64,000 nt of DNA from Torymus aiolomorphi (taxonomy: Eukaryota > Arthropoda > Insecta > Hymenoptera > Torymidae): assembly GCA_036365515.1 (NCBI GenBank), contig CM070873.1, positions 265,605,575 to 265,669,574 on the forward strand, read 5' to 3'. The position numbers were made by a program, and so were the translations under genes. The notes beneath the pieces were generated by a model. The model worked only from the letters and a program-made list of their open reading frames with translations, did not search any database and was not told where the DNA came from. Below, in pieces: positions 32,230 through 43,988 of the stretch (the stretch's first letter is position 1; each line of letters opens with the position of its first letter).

Positions 32230-35037
32230 TGTTATGAATTGCGTTTGCGTAAACGGGTCGTGCAACACATAAAGGCAATTCTATAATGGAACCTTGAATA
32301 CTGATTTCTGATAAGAGTTAAATAAAATAATAAATTAAATAATAATAATTGAATGCGTTCCCATAGCAATCTCGATCGAAACTTCCAATAGTAGAATCTA
32401 TATATTAATTAGTTAATTAAATAAGTTATAAACAAGTAATTAACAATAACTCGAATAGGAGCGATAATGAATTTATTAACTAATTACCTTTAACAAATAG
32501 TAATTGCGCCCGTATAATTAAACTATCAATGGCAAGGTCAACGCGCTAACGAACAAATTGAGATTAGCAATAAAACTAAATAAACGGTAGTAATCTGCGA
32601 TTAAATTAATAACTTGGACAATAAATAATAATTAGCGATTCGATAAATGACGGCAGGCGTAATAATAATTAATTAGGGAAGCTCGCTCGGGTAGGAAAAG
32701 CTCTGTTACAGGAGTCATCTCAAGGGCGAGCAATAGATGAAAACAGGAGCCATCCCAAGGACGAAAAACATAAACAGTAGCGTAGCCTGTAGTCAAGGTT
32801 GAAGGGTCAAACAGCCTACTATCTCACAGCCCCTGGAAACATAAACAGCAGCGTAGCCTGTAGCCAAGGTTGAAGGGTCAAACAGCCTACTATCCCAGAG
32901 CATCGAGAAGATGTAAATAGCAGCGTAGGTTCTATTCAAGAACGGAAGGTCAAACAACACACGATCTCGCAGCGTAGCCTGCCTTCAAGGGCGAAAGGTC
33001 GAGAAAACGGTTAGCGAGGAGGACAACTGACGATCGACAACAAGGGTCACCTCAAGGGCAAGTCAACGGACAACCACTATTGCGCAATAGAGCCCAACAG
33101 CCTAACGGTCTGAGCCATCGTCAGCAACCAATCACGGACTAGCGGCGCCCCACGCCACCGAAGGAGGAGGTCCATCACCCTCTAATCATCACTCTCGACC
33201 CTGCTTTCTGATCTAGGGCCTCTCCATCGCTGCTCTCCCTACCTAGGGGTGGGGAGAGCCTCTGAGGCAACCTGGCGCCCTACAGCCTCTACACTATTCT
33301 GCCTCCTATTACCAACCTGAAGCTCCACCTACGACCGAGAATATAAATCGGGCCTCACCGCCGGCCTTGGGCAGTCGCTACCAAGCACATGATAAGCTTC
33401 GTAGTTTGTTCAATTGCACTAGTGCACGCACCCTGACACGTCGCAGTGGCAGTCTATATTGAATTATATTGAGTCACGGTTCTAAAGTTCATTGTTTGTC
33501 AAAGTTAACAAAGTTCTTAATTAATTCAATAAAATCAAGTTGAAGTCTATTCTCTCGAGTTCAAGTCTTTATTTCAAATTTCCCGCGACTCCTTGCGCTT
33601 CAGCGCTTAATTGAACGAACAAATTCCACAATCTAATTGGTCAACGCGGCGACCATTGTAGAAATACCTTTCGACTTGTTACGACCCGAGTCGGGTTCTG
33701 GAAGCAGAAGGGCGCTTCTGCAATGGTCGCCACGTTGACCAACAGGAATTCGGGAACGTTGCTCAATTAAGCGCTGAAGCGCACAGAGTTGCGGGAGATT
33801 CAAATAAAGACTTGAACTTGAGAGAATGAACTTTAACTTGATTTTTATTGAATTAATTAAGAACTTTGTTAATCTTGACAAACAATGAACTTTAGAACCG
33901 TGACTCTATACAATTCAATATTGACCGACACTATGACGTGGTCAGGGTGCGTGCACTAGTGCAATTGAACAGACTACGAAGCTTATCATGTGCTTGGTAG
34001 CGACTGACTTGACGCCGACGGTGAGGCTCATTTTATATCCTTGGTCGTGGGTGGAGCTTCAGGTTGGTGGTAGGAGGCAGCATGGTGTAGAGGCTGTAGG
34101 GCGCCAGGTTGCCCCAGAGGCCTCCCCCACTCCAAAGTCGGGGGCGTAGCGGTGGAGGGGCCCCTGACCAGAAAATAGGGTTAAGAATGATAGGCAGCGG
34201 GTGGTGGACCGCCCCTGCCAGTGGCGTAGGGTGCCGCTGGTCCGCGATTGGTCGTTGGTGACGGCTCGGACCGTTACGTCGTTGTGCGCCACTGCGCGCT
34301 GGCTCTGGGAATTGTTTGTCAGTACTAAACCGTTGACTTGTCCTTGTTGTTGACTGTCAGCTGTCTCTGGGGGTGCCTCACGGGTAAACACTTCTTGGAA
34401 GTGTTTACGCCTTCCGCCTCTCGGAAGTGTTTACTCGTGGCCGTCCGTTGGGATGACCTTATTGTTGTTGTCGTTCGTCTTGAGGTCATTCATGTTGTTG
34501 TCTGGTGATCGTCCTTGGGCTCGCTCCTGTTGTCATCGTATTGATCGCCCTTGAGATGACTCCTGCAACAGCGCTTTCCCTACCCGAGCGAGCCTCCCTA
34601 ATTAATTATCATTACGCCTGCCATTATTTATCGAATCGTTAATTATTATGACGTAGTTATCATTTATTGTCCAAATAGTTATTAATTTAAATGGCGATTA
34701 CTACCGTTTATTTAGTTTTATCTCAATTTGTTCATTAGCGCGCTGACCTTGCCATTGATAGTTTAATTATACGGGCGCGGTTATTGTTCGTTAAAGGTAA
34801 TTTGTTAATAAATTCATTATCGCTCCTATTCGAGTTATTGTTAATTTGGTTAGTTGACTAATGCTTCCATTGGAATTTCAGGTTGAGATTGTTACGGGGA
34901 CGCTTTTAATTTACTATTAATTTTATCGAGGGTCCGAATAATCAAGGCTTCATTGCAGAATTGCCCTTACATTGCGTGACTCGGCTATGCAAACGCAGTT
35001 CATAACAGACTAAAAGACCCCGACTCGGGTCATAACA
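32230..35037 (+). mobile_element. Solo Gypsy LTR (outer), split by another solo LTR
   Basis: TGTTATGAATTGCG at 32230 to GGGTCATAACA at 35037, flanked by AGCT (32226-32229 and 35038-35041). Removing the inner LTR gives about 1.47 kb. Ends are close to those of the Gypsy at 5413-17031, so it is a related family in opposite orientation. No internal region remains. Confidence 0.88.
33677..35007 (-). mobile_element. Solo Gypsy LTR (inner)
   Basis: 1331 bp, TGTTACGACCCGAGTCGGG...TTCATAACA on the plus strand, flanked by GACT (33673-33676 and 35008-35011). It lies in opposite orientation about 30 bp before the end of the outer LTR, so the pair forms a large imperfect palindrome. Confidence 0.92.
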
Positions 35038-35041
35038 AGCT

Positions 35042-35384
35042 GTGTCGGTTTGTCAACGCATGCTCCGTTGCGCGTGGACTAATGTTTTCACTTCTGATTT
35101 TCTTCCCGCGGAATTCAAACGCGTATCGCGCAAGAACGCTTACAAATTAATACATGAATGTATGGTGGTGTTTACAAAATATATGTAAAAATGTAAAAAT
35201 GAGAATAAATTGATTATTAAAATAAATTATAATCATAAATACTGTTACAATATACTATCTTAAAATGAAAAATAAATTGTAACGAATGGTCCAAAATGCT
35301 TTTTGGAGTCAAGAGACAATGGTGTAAATGAAAAAGTAAGAATTGATTGCTTATTAAAGTATACTAACTACCCCAGTGGAAATT
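35042..35384. other. No recognisable gene
   Basis: AT-rich sequence with no recognised gene or repeat. Confidence 0.5.
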
Positions 35385-36440
35385 ATAAAATGTATCAAAA
35401 TGTACCAAAAGGTATCGAAATGTATTAAAAGGTATCAAAAGGTATTAAAGTGTATAAAATTGTATGTAGAGGTTGCATTTCGTAACTTTTGTAGAACACT
35501 TTGATATCTTTTGATACGTTTTAATACACTTTGATACATTTATATACAAAATCATTTTTTGATAAAAGAAAAAATTTATTAATGAATGAAATATTTAGAC
35601 ACGCTCTGGTACACTTATATACATTTTAATACATTTTCATACCTTTTGATACCTTTTAATACATTTTGATACATTTTGATACATTTTGACATATTTATGT
35701 ACATTTTGATACCTTTTAATACCTTTTGATACCTTTTCATACATTTATGAAAAAAATATTTTTTTACATTAAATTATTTTTACATTCTCATACATTTTTG
35801 TACATTTAGAAACACTTTGACATATTTATGTACATTATGATACATTTTAAATATATAGAAAATAATAGATATAATATTTTAAATATATAGGAAATATATA
35901 GAAAGGTATCAAATGTATTAATGAATATTTGTTGTATAAATGTATAGAAATGTATCAAAATGTATCAAAATGTACCAAAATGTATACAAATATATCAAAA
36001 GGTATCAAAATGTATAAAAAGGTTTTAAGATGTACCAAAAGGTGTTAATGTGTTTAATAGAATGATAAATAAATTAATATTACATTTTTTAATGTTTTTG
36101 AAAAGGTATCAAAATGTATCAAAAGGTATCAAAAGGTAAAGGGGATGCCTTACTTGTATAGTCTGTACATGCTTACCGACATTTATTGATTTTTCAAATA
36201 TCTATCTCAATTTACATATTTTTGCTTATATTGAAGCTGACGCACATTCTTTGAATTATATAGATTGTGTGTGTGCTTCAATAATTTTGATAATATCAAA
36301 ATTGGTTGAGAAATTTGAAAAATCAAGTGCAAAAATCTGCAGTTAGATAAGGCTTTCCCTTAGTGTGCTACAAAAATTACGAAATGCAACCTCTATGTAC
36401 ACTTAGGTACACTCTGATACCTTTTGATACTGTGAAGTCC
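35385..36440. repeat. 11-bp degenerate repeat foldback
   Basis: Units of the type TGTATCAAAA / GGTATCAAAA are repeated many times forward (35385-35465 and 35935-36140) and inverted (35500-35860 and 36400-36440). The single-copy segment GTAGAGGTTGCATTTCGTAA (35463) recurs inverted at about 36380-36400, so the region is a foldback with repeat-filled arms. No coding. Confidence 0.8.
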
Positions 36441-38415
36441 GGAAATAAGTGGAAATAAATAGTAATTGGTTTTATGTATGTTTATTATATAAAATACAAT
36501 AATTTATTTACCAATATTCTTTTTCTATAATTGTTCTTTACGTTTAGAATTTACACTTGCTTTTATAAATTTACTATAAATAACTTATAAGATCTGCTTA
36601 CTAGATGAGTAAGGCTTACGATTTCAACTTCCTCGATGTCGTAGAGTTACACAGAGCTCTCCAGGTTTCTTGTACTCTGTGACTGATTCGCGTGACACAC
36701 ATCACTTCTTTTATAATACAAAATAATTAGGTTAAAGATGAGCCCGGTGACATATCGAATTCATCTTTTGACAACTTATGTATTACAAGTTTTCTGGGTC
36801 GTCGTACTTGCGAAATGCTGAGCATTGCAAAGTGTGGCCTTTCGACTGCCGCGGAGTTCGGTGGCTTGGATTCTAGCTCGACCGTATGTTAAAAACTGCA
36901 TGCATTGTCTTCCTGAGTGGATGACTCTATACGTCACAGGGTCGCATAAGCAGAACGCTGCGTAGTATTAAGTTGCATTCTCGCTTTTATGTGTCAGGAA
37001 ATATCTGATACTAATTATGCTTTTTCTTTAAAATGAGAATACGTCTCCGGACGTAAGATCTCCCCCCTTAGACTGTTGAATGTCGTAGAGATTCAACAAA
37101 TATATCATTTTCTGTTACAGAATTTGATTTAATGATAAAAATAATAATACGATTTATAATAGTAATAGTAATATTAGTAATAATAATTATAATAATAATA
37201 ATAATACTCGTCAGTCTTGGATCGACATGAATTTCTCATAAATTATGGTTCAAACAATTAATACTTTGATTTACAAAATCACGACCATTGGTTATTTTAC
37301 ATTCATGGTTATCAAGTTTAAGTTTTCTAAATTGTTAATTACTTTGTTGCTCATTGTTTAAATTGACAGTTGTATTTAGCGTATATTATTCTTGCTGGAA
37401 CATAAAATTTGCTGTATTTGTATTTTGAAGAGTTCATTGACTTGGAGTGTCGCGAGGCCATACACTTAAAAGTGCATAGTTGTCGAAATTCGCATATACG
37501 ACATTTGTATGTCAGAAAATTACTGGCGATAAATATGCATTGTAAATTTAATTTTAGAGATACGTCACAAACGTAGCACTTCCCCCCCTTAGAATGTTGA
37601 ATATCGTAGAGACTCAACAAGTATAATAATAGTTAGCTATCAGTAATTTTCTGTTACAATAATTTCAAATTACAATTATAAGATGGAAAGTTAACTATAA
37701 ATACAACAACGTCTTTCATAAAATGTTTTGAGAAATTTTTAAATAATTTCAATATGGTTCGTTTAAAATTGTGGTTCATTTCGTACAAGAATGTTTACAA
37801 TTTCCCTGTGTTGAAATTTTTTTCTCTATGCTAGTTGATACGTGGGTGTCAATAAATTTGCAATCACATAATTTTGTGGATCAAGAAATTACTGATGAGA
37901 ATATGAATATTAAACCTCCCCCCTTTGACTGTTGAATATCGTAGAGATTCAACAATTATAGGAATAGTTGAACCATCAGTAATTTCTTGTTACAAAAGGT
38001 TCAATACTAATAACAATTCAAATAATAAAAACAATAATAAAAATTCATATCATTAAATCCATACTAAAAATTTATATATATAAACAATAACAAAAACAAT
38101 AATAAAAATTCAATAAATTTAAACAAAATTTCGTATCGTCTATAAATTTCTATAAAGTAAATCATTTATTTTTTTTCCTAACACTAGACTACACTTAACC
38201 TACGGTTATAATTTTATATAACAATTGGTTAATAAAACGTTATGTAATAAATATAGCATACGTTATGCATTAGAATTTGTATAGAGATATATAATATCTT
38301 GTTTGAACATCGCATTTCGACAATTAAATTATTTTATTACGCTAATGTATAATAAATTTTGTTTTGCTGGTTTTACATAAATTAAAGTCATTGATTAACT
38401 GAGTTTAGAAATAAT
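36441..38415. other. Non-coding, with three copies of a C-run plus hairpin motif
   Basis: Motif CCCCCCTTAGACTGTTGAAT followed by ATCGTAGAGATTCAAC occurs at about 37063, 37583 and 37916; each contains the stem GTTGAAT/ATTCAAC or a near variant and is followed within 60 bp by TTTCTGTTACA or similar. Copies are about 520 and 330 bp apart. An ATA-rich microsatellite lies at 37140-37205. No gene is recognisable. Confidence 0.55.
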
Positions 38416-39659
38416 GTGTTGTCACGGGGTGGGTTTTCTGGCTAAGGCACGTTTCAACTGTGTACCTTAGCGGTTCAAATCCATATCTCTCGGTTCAACT
38501 CCCGAAGATTGAGTAGCCAGATTAGGTAACAGACGCTACAACGTCGTGCAATGTTAACCTAACCTGGTGACTTACCGGGCAACACGCAGTTCGAAGACTT
38601 GCGCTTTGTTTCTCACCAGTGACTCGAACTCTCCTCTCATTCACTGGTTCGTGTGCCGGCTGCTCAGATGAAACGATACGTTTTCTCTTACGTAACGACC
38701 GCGGAGGCGGCGGGGAGCGGGGAATGACTAAGGTCGCGAAATAATAACTCAAACAGTTAAAGTTAATAATAAAAGACTATTGTTTATTAAATAAAAGGTT
38801 AAATGAGTTGAATGAATAATTAATAATTTAGACAGTGGAAGTGTCGCGTTGAAATAGGTTAATTTCCCTACCTAACGGTGCGCCAGCACGTTATCTCAGA
38901 CGTCAGCTGTCTCGAGGGCTGACGTCACGCTCGCGGTAATATACGCAGTGTACGCGCGGTAACATAAGCCTCGCGTCTACAGTAATATACGTAGCGTACT
39001 CATCGTCTACGCGAGTGAGAGAGCGGTCGCGCTCGCGTGTCGTGACACACACACACACTTAACTTAGCCTGAGAGAGGACAGGCTACTAACGCATGTCGT
39101 CTGCGCACTTCTTATGCGCACATGCCGGTTACAAACTGCCGGCAAGCTAAATCATTGTCGGTGACCTTCTAAGGTTGATGACCCGAGCCTGTGCTCTCTC
39201 TACGCTCGCTCTCTCCGCACAAGAACGCCTATTCGGGGCCGCTGTCCAGGTGGCGACGAGCCTGGACAAACGATTACGCGTACTTACTCGCGACTCGGTT
39301 GATACGTGCACGCTTACCGCTATTGTAGGTTAGATTCATACGGTGTGGCCTAGGTTCCTCGCGGACATCCTCGCTGCTCATCTGGCTTCGTACTATCAAC
39401 TCTCATGATACTCTCTGCTGCTCTCATGCCAGGCGAACAGGCTTACTGCATGAGGATGTTGCTGGTTTGAGAGTGCGACAGGTGATCCTAGCCTGTAGCA
39501 CTATCTCTGAGTTCTTCTCGTGTTTCCGTCAGTAGTAGGGGCAGCGCGGCTACCGCGCCAGCGCGGCTACCGCGCCAGAGCGGCTCCCGCGCCACTTACC
39601 CACCGAGCACTACTTACCGTCCGTCGGTAAGGTAGGGTGCAAAGTCACCATGCGAGAGG

Positions 39660-40196
39660 CCCGGTAGAGGGCGCATTGAACATTTACTCCATCGATAAAA
39701 TGTGTACGTATGTCATGTTGCAGGGGGCATGGGGCCCTCATGTGATGTTATGTTGTAAGTGAATATAGAATATTTTTATAATATTCATATAGTGTTTAAA
39801 TTTGTTAATTATAAGTAGTCTTATATTCCGCGCCAGCCCGGTTGTAGAGGGCGCATTGAACATTTACTCCATCGATAAAATGCATACGTATGTCATGTTG
39901 CAGGGGGCATGGGGCCCTCATGTGATGTTATGTTGTAAGTGAATATAGAATATTTTTATAATATTCATATAGTGTTTAAATTTGTTAATTATAAGTAGTC
40001 TTATATTCCGCGCCAGCCCGGTTGTAGAGGGCGCATTGAACATTTACTCCATCGATAAAATGCATACGTATGTCATGTTGCAGGGGGCATGGGGCCCTCA
40101 TATGATGTTATGTTGTAAGTGAATATAGAATATTTTTATAATATTCATATAGTGTTATTTGTTAATTATAAGTAGTCTTATATTTTATAAGTATAT
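39660..40196. repeat. Three 180-bp tandem repeats in left TIR
   Basis: Unit begins GTAGAGGGCGCATTGAACAT and ends near TATTCCGCGCCAGCCCGGTT; copies start near 39661, 39841 and 40021 and are almost identical. The third copy decays at its end. Mirrored at about 51318-51856. Confidence 0.95.
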
Positions 40197-40707
40197 TTTA
40201 TCTTAGTATATTCAATCAGTATATTTTATATTGTATAAGATTCTACAAAGATATTTTATAAGTTCATAGAAATTTTAAAAAGTTAATGATGAGCAATTCA
40301 ATGAAATTTATATTAACAATATTAAATGACTATTTTTAAATTCAAAAGAAACTTTAAAATATTTAAACAAGTTAGTTTTTAAGGAAAATTTTCTATTATA
40401 AGAATAAATATTTCATAGAGGGCATTGGGATGTGGAAACGTTAAGGGAAAATAAAAAAGATATGTAAGATTATTTCATATTTATTAAAAAAGCTTTTTCA
40501 TATTTATTTAAAAAAGCTTAAAAGTAATACATAGTAGAATACATCTTAATCTACGAGTATAAAAAGTTTCAAATTAATCTTTCAATTTTACTATAAAAAT
40601 ATATTTAGAAACTAGTGAACATCTTAATTAAAAAGTATTACAATTTAGCAAATAACTTTGAAAATTTAAAATTTAAGTTAAAGAGAAAATTATCTAAAAA
40701 CTTATAA

Positions 40708-40998
40708 TTATATAAATTCTAGAAGGCATCCACCTAAAGATTTGACGAAGACTTCTCTATTAACTAATTCTGACTCTATGTTGAGAAGCGCCTCTGGCTT
40801 CTCCAGTAATAAAGAATTAACTTTACTTGGAAGGAAAATGTCAAAACTACTGTCTAATTCAAGAACAATTTTTAAGCCGTATTTAGTGGATACCTTTTTT
40901 AATGAGGTTATCTTATACTGTTTATTTAGCTCCAAGTCCCGTAGTCGTTTTGTGGGCAGGTATGATGGACTTCTCGCTGCTTCATTTATGAGGTCCAT
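40708..40998 (-). CDS. Polinton TIR gene B, 96 aa, left copy (possible OB-fold protein)
   Basis: Intact 96-residue frame, identical at protein level to the copy at 50520-50810. Seen: KRLRDLELNKQYKITSLKKV, then KYGLKIVLEL and FLPSKVNSLL. Inference: the strand-rich YKITSLKKVxTKYG pattern recalls small OB-fold ssDNA-binding-like proteins encoded by insect Polintons and related elements; this is from memory of the pattern and unproven. It lies 60 bp downstream of gene A in the same orientation, beyond a possible tiny intron. Confidence 0.75.
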   Translation of the reverse strand: MDLINEAARSPSYLPTKRLRDLELNKQYKITSLKKVSTKYGLKIVLELDSSFDIFLPSKVNSLLLEKPEALLNIESELVNREVFVKSLGGCLLEFI

Positions 40999-41058
40999 GA
41001 CTGAAAAAAGAAATGATAAATTATTATTTATATTTTTTTTATAGAATTACTTACTTAT

Positions 41059-41589
41059 TTATTCTGACGTATCAGAACTTTCAGGGGTTGAATATTGCTC
41101 TCTCAAGTCTTCCACCCAGCGGTATAAAGCGCAAACTATTTCAACTGAACAATTCTGTTTCCACTCGGGACGATGATTAATGCAGGCTAGCGGTCGTATA
41201 AATCCAGGAGTTCTTATAGATGGACAACCCAAATCCTCCAAGTTTCTTATATTATCGAAATAGGGTTGCAGCCAGTGTTTTTTCTGTTCACCTTTGACCC
41301 AAATTGTTAATAACGATCCCTGCGCTTTTTCTTTCAATTTGTCGAAAGCCGTTGACAGGTATGAATACGGCACCTCTCCGTGTTCCCAATGAATTCCGTG
41401 CAGATTGTATTGTAAATATCTATTTAAAATTTTTACATTCTGGTCTAAATCACTCCAATCACAGGGTGGTTGAAATGTCGCAACGTACGGCACCGGATTT
41501 AACGCATTAGGATCTATATAAGCAATTTCTTTAAATATAAAATTGCCGTTGTTATCTTTAAAACCTTGTGTATCTACAATTAGTTCCAT
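41059..41589 (-). CDS. Polinton TIR gene A, 176 aa, left copy
   Basis: Intact 176-residue frame that differs from the right copy (49927-50457) at only about five residues. Seen: starts MELIVDTQGFKDNNGNFIFK, then HGIHWEHGEVPY, LLTIWVKG, KKHWLQPYF, NLEDLGCPSI and a late cysteine/histidine segment. The opening D-x-Q-G-F followed by F-x-x-KE recalls a DEDD/RNase H-fold exonuclease start (inference only; no confident family). It is transcribed towards the element tip, with gene B next. Unlike the polymerase, it has no frameshift or stop. Confidence 0.78.
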   Translation of the reverse strand: MELIVDTQGFKDNNGNFIFKEIAYIDPNALNPVPYVATFQPPCDWSDLDQNVKILNRYLQYNLHGIHWEHGEVPYSYLSTAFDKLKEKAQGSLLTIWVKGEQKKHWLQPYFDNIRNLEDLGCPSIRTPGFIRPLACINHRPEWKQNCSVEIVCALYRWVEDLREQYSTPESSDTSE

Positions 41590-41689
41590 GATAAGTTATA
41601 TACTGGAAATGTAGATAACATTATTTGAATATTATTCAAGAAAAAAGTAGAGTTAATATAATAGTGTTAAAAGTTAGAGTGAAAGATGT

Positions 41690-42660
41690 GATAATAACTT
41701 ATTAATTCATAATACATGCAATGTAAAAATTAAAGTCCCTACGGAGAGATTGAAAAGTTAAAGTACAATAGCTGAGAAAATCTTAGAAAAAAAAAATATG
41801 AACTCATTATATGTGAAAAAGTTAAAGTAAGAGATGTGAAAATAAATTATAAATTCATGATACGTGCTATGTAAAAAATTAAAGTCCCTAAGAAGAGACT
41901 GAAAAGTTAAAGTTCAACAGCTGAGAATATCTTAGAAAAAAATATGAATTCATTAAAGTAAGAAATTTTAAAGTAACTTATAAATTCATGATACGTGTTA
42001 TGAAAAAAATTAAAGTCCCTACAAAGAGACTGAAAAGTTAAAGTTTAATAGCTGAGAATGTCTTAGAAAAATTAATAATTTATAAATTCACGATACGTGC
42101 TATGTAAAAAATTAAAGTCCCTAAGAAGAGACTGAAAAGTTAAAGTTCAACAGCTGAGAATATCTTAGAAAAAATATGAATTCATTAAAGTAAGAAATTT
42201 TAAAGTAACTTATAAATTCATGATACGTGTTATGAAAAAATTAAAGTCCCTACAGAGAGACTGAAAAGTTAAAGTTCAATAGCTGAGAATGTCTTAGAAA
42301 AATGAATAACTTATAAATTCGTGATACGTGCTATGTAAAAATTAAAGTCCCTACGAGGAGACTGAAAAGTTAAAGTACAACAGCTGAGAATATCTCAGAA
42401 AAAATATGAATTCATTAAAGAAAGTGATTTGAAAATAACTTATAAATTCATGATACGTGCTGTGAAAAAATTAAAGTCCCTACAGAGAGACTGAAAAGTT
42501 AAAGTTCAATAGCTGAGAATATCTTAGAAAAAGGAATAACTTATAAATTCGTGATACGTGCTATGTAAAAAATTAAAGTCCCTACGAAGAGACTGAAAAG
42601 TTAAAGTTCAACAGCTGAGAATATCTTAGAAAAAATATGAATTCATTATACGTAAAAAGT
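41690..42660. repeat. Subterminal tandem array, left TIR
   Basis: Blocks ATTAAAGTCCCTA..AGAGACTG, then AAAAGTTAAAGTTCAACAGC and GATACGTGCTATG recur about seven to eight times with alternating short and long spacers (about 100 and 150 bp). Confidence 0.9.
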
Positions 42661-43014
42661 TAAAGTATCTGAAAGTTTAAAATAGTAAGTATAAGATGCC
42701 TAAGGGACTTATAATATGAATAGTGTGAAAAAGTTTAAGTATGAGACGTGAAAATAACTTAGAATTAATTCGACAAATGAATTTACTTTTTATAACTGTA
42801 AGAAAAGTGTTGTATTAAGATTCAAGACTTTAAAACTTTTAAATTATAAGTCCTGAAAGAAGAAATTATTAAAGACCTGTAAGAATGCTATATTAAAAGT
42901 ATTAGAGCTGAAATAAGAAAAAGAAACGAGTGGCTAGGACCCAGCTCGTCTAACCTTTATAGTAAGGAAATGTTTGTAAATACTTTTTATCAGCCCAAAC
43001 TTAAAAGTTTCTCG
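42661..43014. other. AT-rich spacer, no gene
   Basis: Unique AT-rich DNA between the left TIR and the polymerase promoter. Nothing recognisable. Confidence 0.5.
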
Positions 43015-43253
43015 GTCATGCGCAGTTCGTCACCTACCAATCTTTCCTCACTCATCTATGAATCTTTTACGTTACCACGCATGTGCATACGATCATCTAT
43101 AGATCTTTCTTCTTTAATCTAAAATGAATAACTATACCGTGCAGGTGCACTGCCATCTATCAATCTTTAAACTGTCGCGCATGCGCACCTATATACCGAC
43201 AGTGGATAAAAGGCTGCGCGTCAGTCCCATGAGGCTTAGTCTCCTTACCAAAC
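43015..43253 (+). promoter_or_regulatory. Probable polymerase gene promoter and first exon
   Basis: A TATA-like GGATAAAAGG (43204-43213) is followed about 12 bp later by TCAGTC, a possible insect initiator, though the spacing is short. A consensus 5' splice site AAACGTAAGT follows at 43251-43260. Upstream, CGCATGYGCA-type and ATCTATNNATCTTT-type motifs recur about every 60 bp (43017, 43077, 43139, 43176). A matching 3' splice site (TTTTCAG, to 43948) lies 41 bp before the polymerase ATG, implying a 5'-UTR intron 43254-43948. Confidence 0.55.
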
Positions 43254-43988
43254 GTAAGTATTTCATATAATTACTTTTGATTTTCAGCTTATTAATATAC
43301 AATCCTTACAGCTTATTGATCTATAGTTTAACTTATAATGATTCAGTTTTTCTCTTCATTATATTAATGTAACTTAAAGTTTTCGATTATAATAACTTCG
43401 TCTTTTCAACGTATTAACATATATAATTTTCAATTCTCTAATACTTTATCATTTATAGTTCTATAAAATTAAATTTTTTTTTTTTAATGCTTTGCTATTA
43501 GTTTATAATACTTGAACATTTTTTAGATACATCTCATTATTTCAAGTTGACAAGTGCTACTGAGCTTTGAGAGTATTTTTTCGTTACCGTCTGAAAATAG
43601 CTTGAAAGATTTTCATCTAATATACCGATAGTTGCTGCAGAAGTCTATCTTTTCACTAGTTAAGTTCAAAACGAATTGGTAAGTTAATATAAATTAATTT
43701 AAACCTTTTTTTTTCTCAAGTTCATTATTCTTTTTCCACTTAAATTTTTTCAATATTTCACAAATATTCCTTTTCAATTAAGTGTTTATTTTATTTAAAA
43801 TTTTTTATTTAAATGTATAATACTAGAACTTAGCAAACTATAATTAACTTTGATTATACAAAATCATTGATTATTTTAATTTCTCTTCACCTTTTCTTTT
43901 TTTTATCAATAATTATTTAAAATGATAACATAATTTTTTAATTTTCAGAATACACTTACGAAAAAAAGTCTTTTTTTAATTTGAAAAA

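Larger units (their letters stand above)
39531..42660. repeat. Polinton left terminal inverted repeat
   Basis: About 3.1 kb nearly identical to the reverse complement of 48690-51986. From the tip inward: GC-rich GCGCGGCTACCGCGCC repeats, three 180-bp repeats, AT-rich sequence, two small genes on the minus strand, then a subterminal tandem array whose copy number differs from the other side, so the inner edge is approximate. Confidence 0.92.

Noticed and set aside
41690..42660. Regular repeats resembling a CRISPR array
   Set aside because: Repeats and spacers are all related, the genome is eukaryotic, and the array is mirrored in the other TIR.
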